DNA of 64,000 nucleotides, from the NCBI RefSeq assembly GCF_004804275.1, contig NZ_STGI01000006.1, positions 248,001 to 312,000 of the forward strand, written 5' to 3'. The notes beneath the pieces are model-generated. The model was not told where the DNA came from. It ran no database searches and saw nothing but the letters and a program-made list of their open reading frames with translations. Position numbers and translations under genes: made by a program. Position 1 is the stretch's first letter. Every line of letters starts with the position of its first letter. This document shows positions 7,298 through 16,416 of this stretch, piece by piece. This DNA comes from Herbaspirillum sp. ST 5-3 (lineage in GTDB: Bacteria; Pseudomonadota; Gammaproteobacteria; Burkholderiales; Burkholderiaceae_D).

Positions 7298-9448
7298 TCA
7301 TGCTTGAGCCTGTTTGATAAATGGGAAGACAAGGCTGGCCGTCACGCCCTGTTTTGTCTCCAGCGTAAAGTTCCCGTCCAGTTGCGTGGCGAGGGCCGTC
7401 ACCAGCCTGAGGCCGAGCGTGGGCGTCGTGGCCGGCGTCATGCCCGGCGGCAGTCCTACGCCATCGTCCGCCACCGTGAGCCGCATGCTCATCGCGTCCT
7501 CTCTCTCCAGCCGGACGAAGACGCGGCCCCGACGACCGCCGGGAAATGCATGCTTGAGACTGTTGGAGATCAACTCGTTGAGGACAAGGCCAAGCGGAAC
7601 CGCGATGTCCAGGCCGACCTGGATCGGCTCCGCCTCCGCGGTCAGTACAACGCCGCGCTCGCCGGCGCCAGCGGCGTCTCCAAGCTGCCGGCACAGATCG
7701 ACAATGTAGCCATCCAGCGCGATAGATGACAGATTGCCCGACTGGTAGAGCTTTTCATGCACCAGCGCCATCGCGCGCACCCGGTCGGCGGCTTCCTTCA
7801 AGGCGACGCGTGTCGCATCGCCCGGCATGGCGCGTTCCTGGAGGTTGATCATGCTGGCGATGACCTGAAGATTGTTCTTGACCCGATGGTACAGCTCCTT
7901 CAGCAGCGTTTCCTTTTCGTGCAGCGCGGCGTTGATTCGATCCTCGTTTCGGCGCAATTCCGTCACATCACGCACCATCGCGATCGCGAGCACGCCTTCC
8001 GGCGACTGGAGCGGGCTGAGCATCACATCGGCCGGAAACTGCGTGCCGTCGGCGCGACGCCCTTGCAGATAGATTCCGCTTCCCATCAGGCGCCGGCCAG
8101 GGTTGGCGAAAAAGGATTCGCGCAAAGACTTGTGGTGCTCAGCAACTTCCCGGGGCAGCAAATCTTCGACAAAGAGGCCGAGCAGCTGTTCGCCCGTGTA
8201 GCCGAATACTTTCTCGGCCTCCGCATTGGCGCGAACGATGCGTCCGGATGGCGCCACAAGAATGATTGCGTTGGGCGCCTCCTCGAAGATGCGGCGCTGA
8301 AAGGCCTCGCTGTGTTCCAGCCGCTGCTTGATCGCGCGCATCTCCTGCTCCGCCCGTTCCGCCAGATCACGCTCGGTGGTGCGTTGCCGCAGCAATTGGG
8401 AGGTCTTGACGAGCACTTGCGCAACATCGTTCGCCTCCTTGAGGTGCAGCAGCGGCATCGCGACGGGCTCGCCATGTCCCAGCGCCTCGGCCGGCGCCAG
8501 CAGCGCGTGAATCGACCGGCTGATGCGCTCGCCGAGCAGCGCCGCAAACAGCAGCCCGACCGCCAGGGAAAGCGCCGCGACGCCGGCGATCCAGGCGATC
8601 GACCTCCATAGTTCGCGGGCGGTCACGACCAGGGGAACGCCAATGGCAACGGTCCAGTTCGAGACCGACGATCGGCTGAATGAAGAAACAACGGGGACAC
8701 CTTCCACCGTCACATTCTCGATGCTGTCCTCGGCCACCTCCTGCATCCGTTTGACCAGTTGCGGCGCGCCTTTTTTCCCGACATAGCGTTCAGGTTCCCA
8801 GGTCCGTGCAACTGCAACGCCGCTGCTGTCGAAAATCGCAGCGACGCGATCCGGTGGAATGCGCTGCAGCCGCAATATTTCGCCCAGATGCGCGGGAAAG
8901 AAGCCCATCGACAGGTCGTAGATCACCTGATTGTTGCGCACCACGGGAACATCGATGCTGATCAACGGGCGCTGCGTCAGGCCGCCCGCGTAAAGGTCCG
9001 ATATGACCGGCTTCGCCGTCTCGAACACACGGCGAAGCTGCGCCGGATTGCCGTGCCGGGGCAACGCGCTGCCGAAGGGGCGCAGCGTGTTCACGAGCTG
9101 CTGGCCGGTGGCATCGCTCAACACGAAGTTATTGTTCGGCCGATAGCGCTGCACGTCTTGCGCCTGCGCCCAGAATTCAGCGAGATTGCCGGAAGACAAA
9201 TGGGGCGAGGTGGCGAGTGCCTGCAAGGTTCCCTGCGCACTCGACAGCTCGCGATCGACCGCCTGCATGAGCGCGCGCGCTGTCTCAATCCTCCTCAGCT
9301 CCGCGCGGACACGCTCGCGTTCATAGGCATGATTGATGAGCACCGCTGTCGTGACGATGGTCGGCACGATGCACGCGACCACCAATACAGAAAGCGACTT
9401 TCGAATGGTAAAGACACTTTCCTTCAGCTTCACAAGAACCTCGCTCAA
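7298..9448 (-). CDS. membrane sensor histidine kinase (Cache-HAMP-PAS-HisKA_2)
   Basis: A 716-residue inner-membrane kinase. A transmembrane helix (about 17-38) is followed by a periplasmic region of about 245 residues resembling a double Cache sensor, a second transmembrane helix (about 293-316), HAMP (about 318-372), a PAS domain (about 393-515), and a HisKA_2 phosphoacceptor segment, ELYHRVKNNLQVIASM, followed by a HATPase with NELISNSLKHAF and DDGVGLPPG. HisKA_2 kinases often signal to regulators other than DNA-binding proteins, which suits the downstream REC-PAS-PAS-GGDEF-EAL gene. The ligand of the periplasmic sensor is unknown; Cache domains commonly bind small organic molecules. Confidence 0.92.
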   Translation of the reverse strand: MSEVLVKLKESVFTIRKSLSVLVVACIVPTIVTTAVLINHAYERERVRAELRRIETARALMQAVDRELSSAQGTLQALATSPHLSSGNLAEFWAQAQDVQRYRPNNNFVLSDATGQQLVNTLRPFGSALPRHGNPAQLRRVFETAKPVISDLYAGGLTQRPLISIDVPVVRNNQVIYDLSMGFFPAHLGEILRLQRIPPDRVAAIFDSSGVAVARTWEPERYVGKKGAPQLVKRMQEVAEDSIENVTVEGVPVVSSFSRSSVSNWTVAIGVPLVVTARELWRSIAWIAGVAALSLAVGLLFAALLGERISRSIHALLAPAEALGHGEPVAMPLLHLKEANDVAQVLVKTSQLLRQRTTERDLAERAEQEMRAIKQRLEHSEAFQRRIFEEAPNAIILVAPSGRIVRANAEAEKVFGYTGEQLLGLFVEDLLPREVAEHHKSLRESFFANPGRRLMGSGIYLQGRRADGTQFPADVMLSPLQSPEGVLAIAMVRDVTELRRNEDRINAALHEKETLLKELYHRVKNNLQVIASMINLQERAMPGDATRVALKEAADRVRAMALVHEKLYQSGNLSSIALDGYIVDLCRQLGDAAGAGERGVVLTAEAEPIQVGLDIAVPLGLVLNELISNSLKHAFPGGRRGRVFVRLEREDAMSMRLTVADDGVGLPPGMTPATTPTLGLRLVTALATQLDGNFTLETKQGVTASLVFPFIKQAQA

Positions 9449-9855
9449 TCGTCAGATCTCGCTCGCCCTGATTGGTTGCGCGCTTCTCGTCGTCGCCATG
9501 AGCGAAACATCGGCCATTGCAGATTTGCAATAGCTTCGATAACAATATATTGATTGATAGGCTAAATCTGCTTGACGGGGAATGATTTGACGTATGACAT
9601 GCAAAAGCATGTCATGGAGAATGTGGAGGTCCGGGATGTTTGCCGGCGAGACCGATGCCGGGAGGGATGGAAATGCGGGGGTGAGATTTGTTTCAGGTCC
9701 CTGGCATGTCTGGACAATATGTCCGCGCCGCATTACTTCCGCAGTTCCGGCGCTTGCACCAAGGCACGCTGCGTGCGACGCACCTTGCAGGATATGATGG
9801 AAAAGACAAACCCTGCCGTACCCGGCCCACACCACATTGAACGGAAAAGAAAACG
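9449..9855. other. intergenic region between divergent genes
   Basis: About 400 bases between the kinase (minus) and the enoyl-CoA hydratase gene (plus). No convincing gene is seen. The stretch 9530-9600 is AT-rich and could hold promoter elements. The only clear structure is the inverted repeat at 9594-9615, listed separately. Confidence 0.6.
9594..9615. repeat. perfect 9-bp inverted repeat, candidate operator
   Basis: ATGACATGC and GCATGTCAT flank a 4-base AAAA spacer. No T-run follows on either strand, so it is not a terminator. Its place in the divergent promoter region suggests a binding site for a dimeric regulator. Confidence 0.4.
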
Positions 9856-10761
9856 ATGACTTACGAGACGATCAAATACGACATCCAGGAAAATATTCTC
9901 ACCATTACCCTGCACCGTCCGGAGAAGCTGAACGCTTTTACCGGCACGATGATGCTGGAGCTGATTGACGCCTTCGACAAGGCCGATGCCGACGACGAGG
10001 TGCGCGCGATCATCGTGACCGGCGCGGGCCGTGCCTATTGCGCCGGCGCCGACCTGTCGTCCGGCGCCAAGACCTTCGACTTCGCGGCGCGCGAAGACCG
10101 GCCCGACAAGCAAGGCACGCCGCGCACGGCGGACGGTGAAGTGGACTGGAGCCATGCATCGGTGCGCGACGGCGGCGGGCGCGTGTCGCTGCGCATCTTC
10201 GAATGCCTCAAACCGGTGATTTCCGCCGTGAACGGCGCAGCCGTCGGTGTCGGTGTCACGATGCAGTTGCCGATGGACATACGCATTGCCTCGGAGGACG
10301 CACGCTTCGGCTTTGTGTTCAACCGCCGCGGCATCACGCCGGAAGCCTGTTCGAGCTGGTTCCTGCCGCGCCTGGTCGGCATCAGCAAGGCGCTGGAATG
10401 GACTTATACCGGCCGCGTGTTCTCCGCGCAGGAAGCACTTGAAAGCGGACTGGTGCAACAGGTGTGCAAGGCGGAAGACCTGCTTCCCACGGCGCGTGCC
10501 CTGGCGCGCGAGATCGCCGACAACTGCGCACCGGTCTCGCTTGCGCTGACACGGCAAATGATGTGGCGCATGCTCGGCGCGGAACACCCGATGGATGCGC
10601 ACCGCATCGACAGCCGCGCCATCTACGCCCGCGGCGCCGCGCCCGATGCCAAGGAAGGCGTGATGTCCTTCCTCGAAAAGCGCCCGGCGAAGTTCATCAA
10701 CAAGGTATCGCAGGACATGCCGTCCTTCTTCCCGTGGTGGGAGGAGAAGGAATACAAGTAA
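9856..10761 (+). CDS. enoyl-CoA hydratase/isomerase (crotonase family)
   Basis: A 301-residue crotonase-fold enzyme, probably hydrating a 2-enoyl-CoA in fatty-acid or aromatic-acid breakdown. The family core is clear: HRPEKLNAFTGTM at the N-terminus, the CoA/oxyanion loop GAGRAYCAGADLS near residue 56, GAAVGVGVTMQLPMDIRIA near residue 130, and the GITPEACSSW segment carrying the conserved PE glutamate. An insertion of about 35 residues (roughly 75-110, rich in Asp and Gly) follows the oxyanion loop, making it longer than the usual 260. Upstream spacing is consistent with a weak AACGGAAAAG site. It stands alone with no beta-oxidation partner nearby, so the substrate is undetermined. Confidence 0.9.
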   Translation: MTYETIKYDIQENILTITLHRPEKLNAFTGTMMLELIDAFDKADADDEVRAIIVTGAGRAYCAGADLSSGAKTFDFAAREDRPDKQGTPRTADGEVDWSHASVRDGGGRVSLRIFECLKPVISAVNGAAVGVGVTMQLPMDIRIASEDARFGFVFNRRGITPEACSSWFLPRLVGISKALEWTYTGRVFSAQEALESGLVQQVCKAEDLLPTARALAREIADNCAPVSLALTRQMMWRMLGAEHPMDAHRIDSRAIYARGAAPDAKEGVMSFLEKRPAKFINKVSQDMPSFFPWWEEKEYK

Positions 10762-10789
10762 AGGCGCGGCTTGTGCAGCGCTGCTCGCG

Positions 10790-11692
10790 TCAGACCCGCA
10801 CCGGCGCAGTGGCGAGCAGGATGCCGGCCAGCGAGACGGCGAAGGCAGCCATCTGGATGCCGGTCAGCGTCTCGCCGAGCACCACGACACCGACCAGCGC
10901 GGCGCTCACCGGCAGCATCACGGTAAACACACCGGCCTGCGCAGCGGGAACCGACTTCAGACCGGTCATCCACAGCCACACCGTCCACACGCTCGCCGCC
11001 AGGCCGTAAAACACCAGCAGCAGCCATATCCCGGGCTGCACAGCCGCGAAGTTGAAGCCGAACGCCATGGACAGTGCGAGCGGCGTCATCAGCGCGAAGC
11101 CCCACAGATTGATGATGGCGCTGATGCGCTTGGGACTCAGCACTGCCGTGAGCTTCTTGCCGATCACCGCATAAGACGCTTCGCAGAGCACCGCCCCGAA
11201 CACCAGCAGGTTGCCGAGCCAGGCCGTCTGCTGCGCATCGCCCGCCGCATGCGAAGGCTTGGCCAGCGACAGCAGGCCAATGCCGATCGCACCGCACGCC
11301 ACCGCCGCCCAGATGCGCGCTCCGATGCGCTCCCTAAGAAAGATCCAGCTCATCAGCGCAATCACCGCCGGAATGGTCGCCATGATTACGCCGGCCGACA
11401 CTGCGCTGGTCATGCGCACGCCAGAAATCATGCAGATCGTGAACAGGAAATTGCCGAGGAAGGATTCAAGGAACACGAGTTTTTTGGTCTGCCGCGACAT
11501 CGGCTGCTCGTTCGCCGGCTTCTTCAGCCAGCGCAGCATCGCCAGCCCGCCGATGCCGAAGCGCAGCCAGGCCAAGAGAAAAACAGGAAAGACGATGGCC
11601 AGCGGTTTGGTCAGCGCGACATAGCTGCCGACGAGGGACATGGAGAGGGCGAGGCAACCATAGGCGATGGGGCGGCTTGGGGTGTAGCTCAT
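10790..11692 (-). CDS. EamA/DMT-superfamily transporter
   Basis: A 300-residue inner-membrane protein with about ten hydrophobic segments arranged as two EamA halves, the pattern of drug/metabolite exporters (RhaT/YdcZ-like). Typical features include the N-terminal helix pair ending in FPVFLLAWLRFGIGG and the second-half segment WTVWLWMTGLKSVPAAQAG. The family exports amino acids, metabolites or drugs; the substrate cannot be predicted from sequence. It converges with the enoyl-CoA hydratase gene, only 28 bases apart, and has no operon partner. Confidence 0.88.
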   Translation of the reverse strand: MSYTPSRPIAYGCLALSMSLVGSYVALTKPLAIVFPVFLLAWLRFGIGGLAMLRWLKKPANEQPMSRQTKKLVFLESFLGNFLFTICMISGVRMTSAVSAGVIMATIPAVIALMSWIFLRERIGARIWAAVACGAIGIGLLSLAKPSHAAGDAQQTAWLGNLLVFGAVLCEASYAVIGKKLTAVLSPKRISAIINLWGFALMTPLALSMAFGFNFAAVQPGIWLLLVFYGLAASVWTVWLWMTGLKSVPAAQAGVFTVMLPVSAALVGVVVLGETLTGIQMAAFAVSLAGILLATAPVRV

Positions 11693-11817
11693 TGAAGAAA
11701 CTGGATTGATTGGTCAGGCAAGGAGGAGCATCAAGCCGATCATTGTACGGCTAAAGAGGCACTCGGCGTAGAAGCACCCGAAGCAGCGATGAGTCGCGAG
11801 ACAGACGACTAATCGAG

Positions 11818-12681
11818 TCAAGCGTCGGGCGTGCGCGCGTCGGCGACAAGCGCCTCGGCTTTCGCCTTAGCTTGTTCCAGGCTCAAGCCGTCGTCATGGC
11901 GGAGCACGCGGATGAGCGCCATCGTATCGCCGCGACGTGCCAGTTCATTCAGAGTCGAATCATCATGGCGACGTGACAAGTCCGCCGTTGTCGTCGCCAT
12001 CGTCTCGATAGAGACATGGTGCTGCCGCAACAGCTCAAGGAAGACCTGCATGCGCGGACGCGCCTGCCATTCGATGCGCAAGGTGTTGCCAGTTTCGAGG
12101 GACACCGGGAAATGCACCCAGGTGGAATGCTGCTTTCTGCCGCCCGGCCGCGCGCTGCGTTCGTCAGCCAGCTTGACGGCGAGTGCGGATGCATCGGCCA
12201 GTGCGCTTAAGCGCAGTTCGACATAAGACTTGCGCTCCGCGCGGACTGCGTTGTTATCGCTTGGCGTAATCCACCAGCGCCGGTGTCCGCGTGCCGCAGC
12301 AATGAGGCGATACGGAATGAACACGACCTGCACGTCATCGTGACCCCAATGCGCATTCCGATAGGAACGCCATTTGACGAATACGCCATTGTCGCTGGTC
12401 GCCGCCAGCCATGCGTGGGGCCGCGTCGCCTTGCGCCAGTCGCGCAACACCAGAAGCCAATATGGCGCAAGCGAAAGCGCAATCCACCATGCGATGAAGC
12501 CCGGAAGGCCGCCGCCTTTTCCAAATGCGACTCCACCATGCCAGCCGGCCCAGAGACAGCCCAAGATGACTGCGCCGACGATCGGCGCAGTCAACGCGTG
12601 CGATAGCGTCGACACGCGAAAGCGCCGCACGCCGGCGATCCGGATGTCGTCAAGGGTAAGCAGTTGGAGGTCGCTGTCCAT
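11818..12681 (-). CDS. membrane protein of unknown function with an L12-like C-terminal helical segment
   Basis: A 287-residue protein I do not recognise as a family. Two transmembrane helices near residues 30-55 and 63-85 are followed by a cytoplasmic domain with beta-strand character and many Trp and Arg. The last 45 residues (STLNELARRGDTMALIRVLR, then DDGLSLEQAKAKAEAL) resemble the C-terminal fold of ribosomal protein bL12 (hydrophobic helix, LSLEQAK turn, second helix), which also occurs as a tail on unrelated bacterial proteins. The start ATG lies in sequence shared with no other gene once the downstream divergent gene is set to 12829. Function is unknown. Confidence 0.7.
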   Translation of the reverse strand: MDSDLQLLTLDDIRIAGVRRFRVSTLSHALTAPIVGAVILGCLWAGWHGGVAFGKGGGLPGFIAWWIALSLAPYWLLVLRDWRKATRPHAWLAATSDNGVFVKWRSYRNAHWGHDDVQVVFIPYRLIAAARGHRRWWITPSDNNAVRAERKSYVELRLSALADASALAVKLADERSARPGGRKQHSTWVHFPVSLETGNTLRIEWQARPRMQVFLELLRQHHVSIETMATTTADLSRRHDDSTLNELARRGDTMALIRVLRHDDGLSLEQAKAKAEALVADARTPDA

Positions 12682-12723
12682 GGAGTAGAACGGTTTCGCT
12701 TTCTACCGCATGATAATACGTCT

Positions 12724-12828
12724 CGCCACAAATTTTCACTGCCACGACAGAACCGATTTCATCGGAAACGTCACATACGAGGTGATCGCCAGCGGATATG
12801 CCGCCGGCGTTTTCTCATCGACCTCATC
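12724..12828 (+). promoter_or_regulatory. leader segment shared with the second F-box/LRR gene
   Basis: The sequence from about 12724 (CGCCACAA, then CACTGC and ACAGAACCG with TTTCATC) aligns without gaps to 14438-14510, upstream of the second gene. The last 25 bases before the ATG also match between the two genes. No obvious Shine-Dalgarno is present at either start. It probably carries the promoter and was copied with the gene. Confidence 0.45.
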
Positions 12829-14301
12829 ATGAAGCGCGCACACCCAGGTTCGACCACACAACCCGCAGTCGCTGCAGGAAGCGCATCCGGCATGCAGCCC
12901 GGCGCTGCGCCTTCCAAGCGTCACCGACAGGATGGTCAAGCGGGCTCTGGCGCTGACAGATCAGCGGTGCAGTTGCCGCAGGAAATGCTTGAATCGATTA
13001 TTCGCCGCACGATTATCGGCGAGACACCCAGGGCAAGTGCAAGGCAGCTGGCGCTGTTGCAGCGAGTCGATCAAGGCTTCAGAGCCGCGGCCAGGAGCGT
13101 GCTGCACAGCAGGGACCAGCAGGAAGTCGGGCGCGAGACGACACGCGCGCAAATCGAACACCTTGCAAGCCATTCCACTCCGGACGAATTTGCGGCAGGC
13201 ATGCGCTCTATTGTGGGTAATGCGCCGGATGTGAGTGTCCGGCTACGATCGCTGCCCGATCACTTTCAGGAAACCGCATTGCAGGTCCTGGCAGAGCAAA
13301 CCCATTTGCGCTCGCTGGAACTGGATGCGAAGGGCACGCCTGACATCGCTCCGGATGCCGTAGCTGCAATGCAGGAAATTCTCCCCAAAAATCCGCAACT
13401 GCATCGTGCAGATTTGAACCTGAACAGGTGTAACCTGACCAGGGACGACGTCAACACCATTGCGAATAGCGCCAGCCTGAAATCCTTGACCTCGCTGGAC
13501 ATCGGGAACAACGACATCGACGACGACGGTGCGCTGGCCCTGGCGAACAGTGAGCATCTGCGCCTGAGATCCCTTGAGCTCAGGGGCAACAGCATCAGCG
13601 ATGCGGGCGTGACGGCACTGGCGAACAGCGAGATGGCGCGGTCCTTGACTTCCCTTGGCCTGCGGAGCAACGCCTTCGTCGGCACGCCAAGCGTGATGGC
13701 CCTGGTGAACAGCGACAAACTGGCGGCATTGAGCTCCCTGGACCTCGGCAACAACGCCATCGACGATGACAGCGCGCTCGCCTTGGCGAACAGCGAGCGC
13801 CTGCGCTTGCAGTCCCTTGAACTGAGAGGCAACCGAATCTGCGATGCGGGTGTGACCGCATTGGCGAACAGCGAGATGGCGCGGTCGCTGAAGTCCCTCG
13901 GCCTTCGGAACAACCTCGGCATCAGCCCTGACGGCGTGACAGCGCTGGCCAACAGTGACAAACTTTCTGGCTTGGCCTCCCTTGACCTTCGTGGTAATTA
14001 CTTCGTGGGCAATGAAGGCGCGATAGCGCTGGCCAACAGCAGGCACTTGAGATTGATGTCCCTTGATCTTGGGGGCTGCAGCATCAGTGACAGGGGCGCG
14101 GCGATATTGGCGCGCAGCGATACGGCGAGATCATTGACGTCCCTGGGCCTTCAGGACAACGACCTTGGTGATTGGGGTGCGAGAACCATGGCGCGCATCG
14201 GCAGACTGGACGCAGAGATATTCCTCAACTTGCTGAACAACCGCATCAGCGAAGAAGGCGCGAGAGCGTTGAGCGCCAGGTTCAAGCATGTGGTGGTGTA
14301 G
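12829..14301 (+). CDS. F-box-like/leucine-rich-repeat protein, GALA effector-like (copy 1)
   Basis: A 490-residue protein of eukaryotic style. After a disordered, basic N-terminus (about 1-45) comes an F-box-like helical module (about 47-95: QLPQEMLESIIRRTI, LALLQRVDQGFRAAARSVLH), then about 11 leucine-rich repeats of 24-28 residues with the pattern LxSLxLxxNxIxDxGAxALANS (about 185-485). The GAxALA core is the signature of Ralstonia GALA type III effectors, which use the F-box to join host SCF ubiquitin ligases. ATG 12829 is chosen because it aligns exactly with the MKRA start of the neighbouring paralogue. No secretion system is visible here, so delivery into a host is inference. Confidence 0.8.
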   Translation: MKRAHPGSTTQPAVAAGSASGMQPGAAPSKRHRQDGQAGSGADRSAVQLPQEMLESIIRRTIIGETPRASARQLALLQRVDQGFRAAARSVLHSRDQQEVGRETTRAQIEHLASHSTPDEFAAGMRSIVGNAPDVSVRLRSLPDHFQETALQVLAEQTHLRSLELDAKGTPDIAPDAVAAMQEILPKNPQLHRADLNLNRCNLTRDDVNTIANSASLKSLTSLDIGNNDIDDDGALALANSEHLRLRSLELRGNSISDAGVTALANSEMARSLTSLGLRSNAFVGTPSVMALVNSDKLAALSSLDLGNNAIDDDSALALANSERLRLQSLELRGNRICDAGVTALANSEMARSLKSLGLRNNLGISPDGVTALANSDKLSGLASLDLRGNYFVGNEGAIALANSRHLRLMSLDLGGCSISDRGAAILARSDTARSLTSLGLQDNDLGDWGARTMARIGRLDAEIFLNLLNNRISEEGARALSARFKHVVV

Positions 14302-14638
14302 CGCCTCCTCTTTCTTTGAACCGTGGCGCAAATTGATGCCCGCTGCCGTCCTTCTCATCAGGTTCCCGTGAGCCGGGAAGCCTGGCCATGCATAAATTTC
14401 AGCATATATGTCGAGCAATTTCATGCAGCGCACGTCGCGCCACAACTAATCACTGCGATGACAGAACCGCTTTCATCAGGAATGCCACCTATGAGTTAAC
14501 TGCCAGTTCTTGCTATTGTGAGCCGGTCTGGCAGGAGGCGGTACCAACAAGGGCGCCACCTACGGACCTGTTGTCGCCGATTTCATGCATTGCCAATCGC
14601 CAGTGCCCACGTCGCAGGCGTTCCCTCATCGACTCATC
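14302..14638 (+). promoter_or_regulatory. spacer between the two LRR genes with a duplicated leader
   Basis: No gene is seen. The segment 14438-14510 is a diverged copy of 12724-12796. About 95 bases of unmatched sequence follow, and then a second conserved stretch ends at the ATG. This is the footprint of a tandem gene duplication that later gained or lost about 95 bases in the leader. Confidence 0.5.
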
Positions 14639-16177
14639 ATGAAACGCGCAGCCCCACCCCTGAGCACACAGCCGACATCCCCTGCGGGTGCCACGTCCGA
14701 CATGCTTTCCAATCCTCGCCATCAGGATGGTCAAGCGAGACCAGGCGACGACAGACCGGCGGTGCAGTTGCCGCAGGAAATGCTGGAAACGATTGTCCGT
14801 CGCACCATTACCGGTGAGTCACCACCGGTCAGTGCAAGGCAACTGGCGTTGTTGCAGCGAGTCGATCAAGGCTTCAGAGCCGCGGCCAGGAGCGTGCTGC
14901 ACAGCAGAGATCAGCAGGAAGTCGGGCGTGAGACGGCACGCGCACAAATCGAACACCTTGCACGCCGCTCCACGCTGGAAGAATTCGCGGCGGGCATGCG
15001 CTCTATTGTGCGTCGTGCGCCGGATGTCGGTATTCGACTGCGATCACTGCCCGATGATCTCCAGGAAACCGCATTGCAGGTTCTGGCAGAGCAAACGCAT
15101 TTGCGCTCGCTGGATCTGGATGCGAAGGAGGCGCCCCGCTCGGTGCGAGGTGCCGTGACGGCAATGCAGACAATCCTCCCAAGGAACCCGCAATTGCAAC
15201 ATGCTGGCTTGAATCTGGCGGGATGCGAGTTAGCCAATGAGGTCATGAACGCCATTGCGAACAGCACGAGCCTGAAGGCCTTGACATCCCTGAACGTCGG
15301 GAACAACGCCATCGGCGATGAAGGCGTGGCGGCGTTGGCGAGCAGCGAGCACTTGCGCTTGCGTTCCCTTGAATTGCGAAGCAACAACATCAGCGACAGA
15401 GGCGTGACGACGCTGGCAAACAGCGAGATGGCGAGATCGCTGACTTCCCTTGGCCTTCGCAACAACGTCACCATCGGGCCGCAAGGCGTGGCGGCACTGG
15501 CAAACAGTGACAAACTGGCGGCGCTGACCTCCCTTGACCTTGAAGGAAACCTCTTCATCGGCGATGAAGGCGCGACGGCGCTGGCGCACAGCCGGCACTT
15601 GAGGTTGAAATCTCTCGACCTTGGGAACGGCAGAATCGACGAGGCGGGCGCGAGGGCATTGGCGAACGGCGAGATCGCACGGTCCTTGACCTCCCTTGCC
15701 CTCCCGGGAAATTACCTCAGAAATGGAGGCGTGTGCGCACTGGCGGACAGCGACAAGCTGGGAAATTTGACTTCGCTTGACCTTCAGGATTGTCGCTTCA
15801 ATCTTGAAGGTGCGCGCGCATTGGCGAACAGCGTGCATCTGAGGTCATTGACATCCCTTAACATCGAGAACAACGGAATCTGCGATGCAGGCGCGGAGGC
15901 ATTGGCGAACAGCGAGGAGCTGCGCTCCTTGACTTTCCTTGGCGCCGGGTACAACTACATCGGCGATTGGGGCGCGCGAGCATTGGCGCACAGTGAGATC
16001 GTGCAGACCCTGGATACCCTTGACCTTCGCGGCAACAGCATCGGCAATGAAGGTGCGAGGGCCGTGGCGAACAGCGACAAACTGCGCGCGGAGACGTTGC
16101 TCGACCTGCGGTACAACCCCATCAGCGATGACGCTGCGAGAGAGCTGAGAGCCAGGTTCAAACATGTAGCAATGTAG
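14639..16177 (+). CDS. F-box-like/leucine-rich-repeat protein, GALA effector-like (copy 2)
   Basis: A 512-residue paralogue of the preceding gene. The F-box-like module (about 42-90) is nearly identical (AVQLPQEMLETIVRR, LALLQRVDQGFRAAARSVLH). About 12 leucine-rich repeats follow, with motifs such as GARALANS, GVAALANS and GDWGARALAHS. The N-terminal 40 residues differ much more, and the repeats have drifted in number and in the variable surface positions, as expected if repeats bind a partner under selection. Start chosen by alignment with copy 1 (both begin MKRA). The tandem arrangement suggests duplication and diversification of an effector or symbiosis factor; a self-directed role is possible but less likely. 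Confidence 0.8.
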   Translation: MKRAAPPLSTQPTSPAGATSDMLSNPRHQDGQARPGDDRPAVQLPQEMLETIVRRTITGESPPVSARQLALLQRVDQGFRAAARSVLHSRDQQEVGRETARAQIEHLARRSTLEEFAAGMRSIVRRAPDVGIRLRSLPDDLQETALQVLAEQTHLRSLDLDAKEAPRSVRGAVTAMQTILPRNPQLQHAGLNLAGCELANEVMNAIANSTSLKALTSLNVGNNAIGDEGVAALASSEHLRLRSLELRSNNISDRGVTTLANSEMARSLTSLGLRNNVTIGPQGVAALANSDKLAALTSLDLEGNLFIGDEGATALAHSRHLRLKSLDLGNGRIDEAGARALANGEIARSLTSLALPGNYLRNGGVCALADSDKLGNLTSLDLQDCRFNLEGARALANSVHLRSLTSLNIENNGICDAGAEALANSEELRSLTFLGAGYNYIGDWGARALAHSEIVQTLDTLDLRGNSIGNEGARAVANSDKLRAETLLDLRYNPISDDAARELRARFKHVAM

Positions 16178-16416
16178 TGCTACCTTTGCTTTGAGCCATG
16201 GCACAGCTGCACCCCGCGCAGCTCAAGGCCGCCGGATCACGCGGGCGCTTCTTCTGCCACAGGTCCGGCCGGCCACCACCCTATACTTCTGTATGACTTT
16301 CTTCATGCGCCGACGCGCCTATCCTTACTTGACCGTGATTTCCTGCGCGGCACAAGACTTTGCTCGACAACCGATGCGGTTCGTCACCGTAACAACTGCA
16401 CAAAAGGGGAGACGTC

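Noticed and set aside
12682-12828. hrpII/PIP-type promoter box (TTCG-N16-TTCG or TTCGB-N15-TTCGB) for the LRR genes
   Set aside because: Single TTCG occurs but no second copy at the right spacing was found.
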